Part shown: positions 7,400 through 14,417 of the stretch, in pieces
How the letters are laid out: each line of letters starts with the position of its first letter
Position numbering within the stretch: the stretch's first letter is position 1
NCBI GenBank assembly: GCA_947465345.1
Contig: CANHZL010000030.1
Span: 1-14,417, forward strand
Origin: Opitutia bacterium
GTDB taxonomy: Bacteria > Verrucomicrobiota > Verrucomicrobiae > Opitutales > UBA953
Direction of reading: 5' to 3'
Length of the DNA: 14,417 nucleotides
Position numbers and translations under genes: made by a program
Notes under the pieces: model-generated
Database searches by the model: none
What the model saw: the letters and a program-made list of their open reading frames with translations, nothing else
What the model was told of the DNA's origin: nothing

Positions 7400-8374
7400 T
7401 CAGTAGTCCTTACCTTTCTTGTCGGTGGGCTTACCGCCCTTGGCACCCTTGCCGTCCTGATCGCCGGCGGGCATCTTGCGGCCAAATTCTTTCTTGAGGC
7501 CCTCAAGGGAGCCGCGGGCTTCCTGCTCGGTCATCTTCTGTTCCTCGCCAGGCTTGCCCTTTTTCGGGTCTTTGCCGCCGCTCTTCGGCTTCTGGCGTTC
7601 CGGGGGAAGAAAGTTCTCTTCATCATCGTCTTCTTCACCTTCGGCGTTGGGCGGAAGCTTGTCGTCCGGGATACGCTTCACGAGCTCACGAATCACCGCG
7701 GCAAGCTCCTCCAGTTTTTTCCGCTGTGCCTCGATGGCTTCTTCAAGCGCGGCGGTCTCGCGACGGAGGGCCCGGAGCAGCTCCTCGATGGCGTCCGCAT
7801 TCGCCTTGGCTTGTGCGTCGGCCGTGTCCAGCTCGTGGGCGCCGCGGAAATCCCCGACGGAACGCGTCCAGCTGGCGACGACGCTGGTGCGCTTGGCCAC
7901 CATGGCCTCTTCCTTCGGGATGAGTTTCTTGATCGTGCGGTGGGTGCCAATGCCGCTGCCGAGGGCGGCCGTCGCGGGGACGTAGTCGGGCTCGCGGCCT
8001 TCGGCTTTGGCCTTATCGAGTAACTCGATCTGGTCCTTCATGTCCGAGATGTCGGCGTCCGCCGCCTCAAGGTAGGAGCGGGCGATGGAAAGTTCGGTCA
8101 CGTCACCAGCGGTCTTGCCGCCGAGCACAGCCTTGCCTTTGCCAAAGCGGACGTGGCCGAGATTATGCAGAGCGGGCGGGCGGAGAGTGTCGACGTCCCT
8201 GGCGAGCGAGGCGCGCAGGGCTTCTTCCGCTCCAGCGAGGTCGCCTTCGGCGAGGCGCTTCGTGCCGCGGTTATGGAGCGCGCGCGCATCGAGGTTGGTG
8301 AGCTCGTCGGCGGGCGGCTTGTCGGCCGCGAGACCAGCCGAGATCAGGAACAGGACCGGGAGGAGGGTTCTCAT
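7400..8374 (-). CDS. batC: BatC-like TPR protein with coiled coil and charged low-complexity tail
   Basis: A 324-residue exported protein. Residues 1-16 are a signal peptide (cleavage near GLAA/DK). Residues about 28-80 hold tetratricopeptide-like helices (ALHNRGTKRLAEGDLAGAEEALRASLA), with more helices to about 185. A probable coiled coil spans about 191-233, rich in Glu, Lys, Arg and Leu. An acidic run (EGEEDDDEEN, 245-254) leads to a Lys/Gly-rich tail. Inside the tail, MTEQEARGSLEGLKKEF (281-297) resembles the short conserved helix near the end of BatC and fused VWA-TPR proteins. The ATG at 8374 overlaps the batB stop (ATGA, 4 bases) and begins the signal peptide; an upstream extension to 8449 lies inside batB and is rejected. 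It probably binds other Bat proteins in the periplasm (inference). The tail is longer and more charged than I expect for BatC. Confidence 0.78.
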   Translation of the reverse strand: MRTLLPVLFLISAGLAADKPPADELTNLDARALHNRGTKRLAEGDLAGAEEALRASLARDVDTLRPPALHNLGHVRFGKGKAVLGGKTAGDVTELSIARSYLEAADADISDMKDQIELLDKAKAEGREPDYVPATAALGSGIGTHRTIKKLIPKEEAMVAKRTSVVASWTRSVGDFRGAHELDTADAQAKANADAIEELLRALRRETAALEEAIEAQRKKLEELAAVIRELVKRIPDDKLPPNAEGEEDDDEENFLPPERQKPKSGGKDPKKGKPGEEQKMTEQEARGSLEGLKKEFGRKMPAGDQDGKGAKGGKPTDKKGKDY

Positions 8375-9384
8375 GGCTGGACTTCTTTGCGGCGGGTGGA
8401 GGTGAGCGATTCGAGGATAAGGAGGAGCAACGCAGCGCCGATGAACCATTCTTCGCGCGGGATGCCGCGGCGCCCCGCGTTTCGCTCGTCGGTGCCGGCT
8501 TCAATCGCGAGTCGCAAGGCTTCCATCCCTTCGCCGGCTTGGCCGAGACGGATAAAGCGGCCGCCGCTGGCATCGGCGATCTCGGCGAGGGTCTTCTCGT
8601 CTAGTCGGCTCATCACCTCGTCGCCTTTAGCGTCCTTCATGGTCTCGAGCGAGCCGATGGAACTGATCACGCGGATCGGACCGCCGGAAGGCGTGCCGAC
8701 TCCGACCGTATGGACGACCAGCCTGTTGCGCTTGAGCTTGCGGGCCATCTCAACACCTCCGGCCTCAAGGTCCTCGCCGTCGGTGAGAATGATGAGCAGC
8801 TTCCGGTTGCGGTTGGAATAGAAAGCGAGTTCGGCTTCCTCGAGTGCACGCCCTATGTCGGTGCCTGCGACTTGAATCGAGCTGGTGTCCGTCTCCTCGA
8901 GCGTCCGGAAGAAAGCGTCATAGTCACGCGTGAGCGGGCATTGGAGGAAGGCCTGGCCTGCGAAGGCAACGAGCCCGACGTTGCCCGTGCCTTTACGGCG
9001 GACGAAGTTGGCGATGGAGGCCTTGGCGCGGGCCAGTCGCGTGGGACTCATGTCCGACACCAGCATCGACTTCGAGACGTCGAGCGCGAACACCACGTCT
9101 TCGGTCGCACCTTTCTGCGTCGTCAGCTCGACGCCCCAGCGCGGGCCCGCGAAGCAGGCCAGCAGTAAGGCGAAGGCGAGAGAGAGTGCCACGTCCTTGG
9201 AGCGGCGGCGGACCGCGGAGTAGCCGGACGTGAGGCGTGCCAGTAAGTGAGCGGCTGCAAAACCGGCGAGGCCGCGGCGGCGGCGGCGTTCAGCCCAGCA
9301 GAGTGCGATGAAGAGGATGACGCCAGCGAGCGCGGCTAGCGCGAGCGCCCAAGGTTTCTCGAAATGGAAGTCGGCGGCGTCCAT
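8371..9384 (-). CDS. batB: BatB: membrane-anchored VWA-domain protein
   Basis: A 337-residue inner-membrane protein with helices at about 11-30 and 64-80, a von Willebrand factor A domain (about 96-290) and a C-terminal helix (about 313-327). The MIDAS metal site is complete: DVSKS (Asp102, Ser104, Ser106), Thr175 in GTDIG and Asp202 in LTDGED. A divalent-cation-dependent protein contact is therefore likely. With BatA it forms the paired VWA proteins of aerotolerance operons; a MoxR ATPase is the expected partner in this family. It starts 3 bases after the batA stop and its stop overlaps the batC start. BatA and BatB are similar in layout but clearly different in sequence, so this is an old duplication. 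The A/B labels follow gene order and could be swapped. Confidence 0.9.
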   Translation of the reverse strand: MDAADFHFEKPWALALAALAGVILFIALCWAERRRRRGLAGFAAAHLLARLTSGYSAVRRRSKDVALSLAFALLLACFAGPRWGVELTTQKGATEDVVFALDVSKSMLVSDMSPTRLARAKASIANFVRRKGTGNVGLVAFAGQAFLQCPLTRDYDAFFRTLEETDTSSIQVAGTDIGRALEEAELAFYSNRNRKLLIILTDGEDLEAGGVEMARKLKRNRLVVHTVGVGTPSGGPIRVISSIGSLETMKDAKGDEVMSRLDEKTLAEIADASGGRFIRLGQAGEGMEALRLAIEAGTDERNAGRRGIPREEWFIGAALLLLILESLTSTRRKEVQP

Positions 9385-9387
9385 GGG

Positions 9388-10428
9388 TTAGGGCGAACGA
9401 GGGCGGAGGAGGCCCCAGCCGAGTTCCAGGAGAAGCAGGAGCCCACCGAGGGCCGCCCAGATGAGCCGGTAGCTTTCGTAGACGACGGATTCGCGGATGC
9501 GGACTTCGGTGCGCTCGAGGCGGTTAATCTCTTCGTAGACGCGGCCGAGCTGGTTCTGATCGAGAGCGCGGTAGAAGCGACCGTTCGCGACCTTGGCCAT
9601 CTTTCCCAGCATCTCGTAATTAGCTGGGTTGATCGTCTGCATCGGGATCGTCTTGCCGAGGAGATCGCGGTAGAGCCGGCCGGTACGCGTGTCGAAGCGA
9701 GGCAGGATGGTGGGCTCGTCCTTGCCGAGACCGATGCAGTAGAGGCGGATGCCGAGGGCGGCGGCGAGCTCAGCGGCGGGTACGGGCAGGATCGCCTTGC
9801 TCATGTTGTCGTCGCCGTCCGTCAGCAGGATGATGACCTTCGAACCCTTACCTTTGACGTTCTTCATACGGTCGACCGCCATCGCGACGGCTTCGCCAAT
9901 CGCGGTGCCGGTCTCCTGGATGCTGCCGATGTGCATGCGGTCGATGCCTTTCTCGACCCAGGTCTTGTTGATGGTGAGCGGGCTCAGTAGGTAGGGCTTA
10001 CCGGAGAAAACGACTGCGCCGATGCGATCGTCAGGGCGCTTGGCAAGGAATTCGTAGATTACGTTCTGGCTGGCCTGCCAGCGCGTGACCTCGGTGCGCG
10101 GGGTGCTCATATCGAGCGCCATCATCGACCAGGAAAGATCCACGACCAACATGATGTCGAGACCTTCGGTCTCTCTCTCGATTTCCTTGTTCGCCGTGCG
10201 CGGTCCGGCCAGGGCGACGATGAGTAGGGCGGCGGTGAGGAGGCGGAGGAATGCACGGAGGCGTCCGCTCTGTTCCCGCACTGGCCGGCCGATGCCGTCA
10301 AGCAGGGAGGTGTCAGGGAAGGCCAGCGCGGCGGCTTGGCCGACGCGACCGCGTAGCCACGAGTAAAGCGGCAGCAAGGCGAGTAGCAGCAACAGCCAAG
10401 GGTATTGGAATTCAAAACCGAGTTCCAT
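9388..10428 (-). CDS. batA: BatA: membrane-anchored VWA-domain protein
   Basis: A 346-residue protein beginning with the aerotolerance-regulator N-terminal region: FQYPWLLLLLALLP (helix about 8-23), a PDTS motif after it (38-41), and a second helix (about 60-75). The VWA domain (about 90-300) has an intact MIDAS: DLSWS (Asp97, Ser99, Ser101), Thr175 in GTAIG and Asp204 in LTDGDD. A last helix (about 321-340) anchors the C-terminus. The GKPYLLSPLT stretch (143-152) is typical of BatA. The start overlaps the preceding stop by one base (TAATG), which favours coupled translation. In Bacteroides fragilis the bat operon affects survival in air; the molecular role is unresolved. Here the protein is the fourth gene of the MoxR-led operon. 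Confidence 0.92.
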   Translation of the reverse strand: MELGFEFQYPWLLLLLALLPLYSWLRGRVGQAAALAFPDTSLLDGIGRPVREQSGRLRAFLRLLTAALLIVALAGPRTANKEIERETEGLDIMLVVDLSWSMMALDMSTPRTEVTRWQASQNVIYEFLAKRPDDRIGAVVFSGKPYLLSPLTINKTWVEKGIDRMHIGSIQETGTAIGEAVAMAVDRMKNVKGKGSKVIILLTDGDDNMSKAILPVPAAELAAALGIRLYCIGLGKDEPTILPRFDTRTGRLYRDLLGKTIPMQTINPANYEMLGKMAKVANGRFYRALDQNQLGRVYEEINRLERTEVRIRESVVYESYRLIWAALGGLLLLLELGWGLLRPRSP

Positions 10429-11024
10429 TAGGAGAGATTCCTCCGAGGCAAGGGTGGCGGACCGGGCAGGGGTGGCGGGAGGTCTGGAAGCGTCGGGTGA
10501 GGTGCGACCGGAACAAGCGGTGCGACGAGGGGCCCTGCGAACGTGCGACGGGCATCTTCGACGCGACGTGCGGCTTCACGCAGGCCGGCGATCAGCAGCG
10601 GCACTTCGAGCGACGCGCCGGCGAACTTCGCGGCGTCGGCGCTGCGGAGGGCAGCGAGGAGCGGTTGACGGGCCGGAAGGAATGCCGGCAGGCCAGACAG
10701 GAGCGCGGCGAGTTCTTCGGTCGAAAGCGAGGTCGCTGCCCGTGGCTCAAGGGCGGCGAGATAGACGCGGAAGGCGCGCGAGGCATGGGCGACTCCCTCC
10801 GCCGCTGGCTGCGATTCGGCGAGACGTAGGGCATAGTCGAGTTGCGCGAGCGGAGCTAGCGAGGGCGGGCCCTTGCGGAGGAATTGGCGGAAGGCGACGA
10901 CGGCGAGGGCGATGAGTCCGAGCGCAATCAAGCCGAACATCCAGTTGGCTTCCCAAGCTGACGGCGGGATCAGTGGCTTCGGTCCCTGCAGGACGAACGG
11001 AGCTTCTTCGAGGGCGAGGAGCAT
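10428..11024 (-). CDS. DUF4381-like single-pass membrane protein with proline-rich tail
   Basis: A 198-residue protein with no assigned function. It has a short N-terminal segment, IPPSAWEANW (19-28), which resembles the Pro/Trp-containing stretch before the helix in DUF4381 proteins. One membrane helix follows (about 29-48), then a mostly helical soluble domain (about 55-163) and a tail rich in Pro and Leu (about 164-194) that ends in four PxxP-like steps. The sequence is weak evidence. The position between DUF58 and the first VWA gene is the stronger argument, because a small membrane protein of this type regularly sits there in MoxR-DUF58-VWA operons. Both ends overlap the neighbouring genes by one base (TGATG and TAATG). 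It may tether or adapt MoxR or DUF58 to the VWA proteins; that is an inference. Confidence 0.72.
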   Translation of the reverse strand: MLLALEEAPFVLQGPKPLIPPSAWEANWMFGLIALGLIALAVVAFRQFLRKGPPSLAPLAQLDYALRLAESQPAAEGVAHASRAFRVYLAALEPRAATSLSTEELAALLSGLPAFLPARQPLLAALRSADAAKFAGASLEVPLLIAGLREAARRVEDARRTFAGPLVAPLVPVAPHPTLPDLPPPLPGPPPLPRRNLS

Positions 11025-11932
11025 CAGCGTCGACGACGTCGGCGTTCGAAGAAACGGGCAAGGGTGGGGGCTACGGCGGTGTCGGCGTCGAGGCGGGCGA
11101 CGTCCATGCCGGCACGGGCGAGACCGGCGGCGGTCTCGGCCAGACGGGTTTCGGCCTGGGTGGCGAAGGCGCGGCGCACGCGCTCCGAGCCGGTGTCGAC
11201 TTCACGGATCTCGCCGGTCTCGGCGTCTTCCAGGGCGATTACGCCGACGTCGGGCAGCTCGCGTTCGCGCGCGTCGACGAGCTGGACGCAGGCGGTGTCA
11301 TGGCGGGCGTTCAGCTCACCAAGGGCGGCGGCCATCACGTCGGCGCCTTCGGGTCCGGCGAGGAAGTCCGAGACCACGAAGACCATGGAGCGGCGCTTGA
11401 GTGCGCGACCCAGGCGGCGCATCGGCGCCGCAAAGGAAGTACGCCGCGAGGCAGGCTTAAATTCAAGGACGTCGCGGATAATGCGCAGGACGTGGCGACG
11501 ACCCTTCTTCGGGCTCACCCAGAGTTCTTCGCGGTCGGTGAAAAGTAGTAAGCCAACTTTGTCGCCAGCTTTGAGCGCGGAGACCGCGAGGCAGGCGGCG
11601 ACGTCGGCGGCGCGTTCGCGTAGGGTCGCTTCACCTGAGCCGAAGGAGGAGGAGCCGGAGACGTCGACCGCGAGCACTAGCGTGAGTTCGCGTTCTTCGC
11701 GATGCAGGCGGATGAACGGCTTGCCTGTGCGCGCCGTCACGTTCCAGTCCATCGCACGTACGTCGTCGCCCGGGACGTATTCGCGCAGTTCTTCGAAGTC
11801 GGTGCCGCGGCCTTTGAAGCGCGAGAGGTAAGCGCCGACCATCGCGTCGTTGACCGTGCGCGCGGCGACAATCTCGACGCGCTGGGCGCGGCGGAGGGTC
11901 TCCTGCGGGTTGGTCGGGACGGGCGAGGGCAC
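11024..11932 (-). CDS. DUF58 domain protein of the MoxR-Bat operon
   Basis: A 302-residue protein with no membrane helix or signal peptide, so probably cytoplasmic. The DUF58 signature is clear: KGRGTDFEELREYVPGDD (40-57) followed by a conserved Trp (Asp62-Trp63) and FIRLHREER (73-81). The rest has a VWA-like fold in which DVSGS (Asp90, Ser92, Ser94), Thr145 and Asp169 could form a metal site. It ends in six arginines (297-302). DUF58 proteins are nearly always next to MoxR ATPases and are thought to be their partners; the function is unknown. The start is GTG at 11932, 15 bases after the moxR stop. No ATG lies near the expected N-terminus and no clear ribosome site is visible, so this start is moderately sure. 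Its stop overlaps the next start (TGATG). Confidence 0.93.
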   Translation of the reverse strand: MPSPVPTNPQETLRRAQRVEIVAARTVNDAMVGAYLSRFKGRGTDFEELREYVPGDDVRAMDWNVTARTGKPFIRLHREERELTLVLAVDVSGSSSFGSGEATLRERAADVAACLAVSALKAGDKVGLLLFTDREELWVSPKKGRRHVLRIIRDVLEFKPASRRTSFAAPMRRLGRALKRRSMVFVVSDFLAGPEGADVMAAALGELNARHDTACVQLVDARERELPDVGVIALEDAETGEIREVDTGSERVRRAFATQAETRLAETAAGLARAGMDVARLDADTAVAPTLARFFERRRRRR

Positions 11933-11947
11933 GGACGCCGGAGTCGC

Positions 11948-12916
11948 TTAGGGGATGCTGACGGCGTCGAGCACGCGGCGCACGATGGCGTCGGCGTCGA
12001 CCCCTTCGGCGTCGGCTTCGTAGGTGAGAATGAGACGATGGCGGAGGACGTCGGGCGCGATGTCCTTCACGTCCTGCGGTGTCACGTGGTCGCGGCCCTG
12101 CAGGAACGCCCACGCCTTAGAGGCGAGGGTGAGGTTGATGGTCGCGCGGGGCGAAGCACCGAACTGCAAGAACTTCGCGAGGTCGGGGCCGCCGGGATGC
12201 TGGCCGCGGGTCGCGAGCACCAGCGAGACGATGTAGTCGCGGATCGGATCGGCGACATGGATGGCGTCGACGGCCTTGCGGGCCTCGAGGATTTCCTCCT
12301 TCGAGATGACCGCTTCGACATCGAGCTTCGGCGACGTGGTCGCCATTGCATCGAGAATCTTGCGCTCTTCTTCACGCGTCGGGTAGCCGATGTTGAGCTT
12401 CAGCATGAAGCGGTCGACCTGGGCTTCGGGCAGCGGGTAGGTGCCTTCTTGGTCGATCGGGTTCTGCGTCGCGAGGACGAGGAATGGCGTCGGCAGCTTA
12501 TGCGTCTCGCCGCCGAGGGTGACCTGACGTTCCTGCATCGCTTCAAGGAGTGCGGACTGCACCTTGGCGGGCGCGCGATTGATTTCGTCGGCGAGGACGA
12601 AGTTGGCGAAGATCGGCCCGCGCTTGGCGTTATAATCCCCGGTCTTCGGGTCGTAGATGAGCGTACCCACGATGTCGGCCGGCAGCAGGTCGGGCGTGAA
12701 CTGGATGCGCGAGAAGTCGGCGTGGACGGTCTGCGCGAGGGTGCGCACCGAGAGCGTCTTCGCGAGGCCCGGGACGCCCTCGAGGAGGACGTGTCCGTTG
12801 GCGAGGAGGCCGATCAGTAGGCGGTCGACGAGGTATTGCTGGCCGACGACGACACGGGCGACCTGCTCGCGAAGGCGCGGCACCCAAGTGCCTGCGGCGT
12901 TGATGTTAGTGGACAT
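11948..12916 (-). CDS. moxR: MoxR-family AAA+ ATPase
   Basis: A 322-residue AAA+ ATPase of the MoxR clade. Such proteins act as chaperones that remodel or activate partner complexes, often with VWA proteins. Motifs seen: Walker A GVPGLAKT (47-54, Lys53), Walker B VLADE (107-111), sensor 1 ATQNP with Asn152, an arginine finger in EAQVDRF (Arg169) and sensor 2 GASPRA with Arg257. All catalytic residues are present. The ATG at 12916 gives the usual N-terminus; an open extension to 13030 overlaps the pyrG end and has no family similarity. The leader is C-rich without a Shine-Dalgarno sequence. It heads the run of co-directional genes that continues with DUF58, the DUF4381-like gene and batA-E, and probably supplies the ATPase for the whole set. 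Confidence 0.95.
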   Translation of the reverse strand: MSTNINAAGTWVPRLREQVARVVVGQQYLVDRLLIGLLANGHVLLEGVPGLAKTLSVRTLAQTVHADFSRIQFTPDLLPADIVGTLIYDPKTGDYNAKRGPIFANFVLADEINRAPAKVQSALLEAMQERQVTLGGETHKLPTPFLVLATQNPIDQEGTYPLPEAQVDRFMLKLNIGYPTREEERKILDAMATTSPKLDVEAVISKEEILEARKAVDAIHVADPIRDYIVSLVLATRGQHPGGPDLAKFLQFGASPRATINLTLASKAWAFLQGRDHVTPQDVKDIAPDVLRHRLILTYEADAEGVDADAIVRRVLDAVSIP

Positions 12917-13004
12917 GGGGGTGGGGAAGGGGCGCGCGGGGTGGCGCGTTCGGCGGATCTCCGCCCACTTGTCAGCGTCCGGCAGAGCCGGTTTCGTCTC
13001 TGAA
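12917..13004 (-). promoter_or_regulatory. pyrG-moxR intergenic region with two small hairpins, possible operon leader
   Basis: These 88 bases hold two short GC-rich inverted repeats: CCGGC-AGA-GCCGG (12979-12991) and GGCGG-ATCT-CCGCC (12952-12965). Neither is followed by a T-tract on the minus strand, so they are not good intrinsic terminators. The last 25 bases before the moxR ATG are C-rich. A weak promoter-like pair (TTGAGA at 13025-13030 and GCTAAT at 13004-13009, minus strand, 15-base spacer) overlaps the end of pyrG. The region could be where a bat operon promoter lies, or moxR may simply be read through from pyrG; the sequence does not decide. Confidence 0.25.

Positions 13005-14417
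<1,413 letters not shown>

Noticed and set aside
11702..12820. 372-codon plus-strand frame opposite moxR and DUF58
   Set aside because: Antisense to genes with full motif support; composition is an artefact of GC-rich third positions.

Overview
The window is a GC-rich, gene-dense stretch of bacterial chromosome with two convergent blocks. It has no RNA gene, CRISPR array, insertion sequence or other mobile element, and no gap between genes above 100 bases. The protein types suggest an aerobic Gram-negative bacterium: a caa3/aa3-type oxidase, a Bat (aerotolerance) operon in the order known from Bacteroidetes and related phyla, and an LPS-transport permease. The high GC and mostly Shine-Dalgarno-poor starts would fit a verrucomicrobium of the Opitutae kind. 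That placement is an inference from overall impression and is not proven here.

Left block (1-3765, + strand): cytochrome c oxidase subunit I (5' end outside the window), subunit III and a small subunit IV follow closely. A strong intrinsic terminator ends this run. Next comes a caa3-type assembly protein, CtaG, which probably has its own promoter or depends on read-through. Subunit II and the real start of subunit I must lie upstream of the window.

Right block (3772-14417, - strand, read right to left): the 3' 470 codons of CTP synthase (pyrG), an 88-base gap, then a compact operon: MoxR AAA+ ATPase, DUF58 protein, a DUF4381-like membrane protein, BatA and BatB (membrane-anchored VWA proteins with intact MIDAS motifs), BatC (TPR protein with a charged tail), BatD (large single-pass periplasmic protein), BatE (TPR plus SH3-like), and finally a single LptF/LptG-family permease. 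From DUF58 to BatE the genes overlap by 1-4 bases or lie 1-3 bases apart, so translational coupling is very likely.

Functionally, the left block makes and assembles a heme-copper oxidase. The Bat block is predicted to be an inner-membrane/periplasmic MoxR-VWA assembly; its biochemical role is unresolved in the family. The two blocks meet tail to tail with only 6 bases between the stop codons of ctaG and the Lpt permease. I found no clearly new system. The best candidates for follow-up are the complete Bat locus beside an oxidase, the DUF4381-like protein with its proline-rich tail, the unusual BatC tail, and the lone Lpt permease carrying the only consensus-strength ribosome binding site I found.
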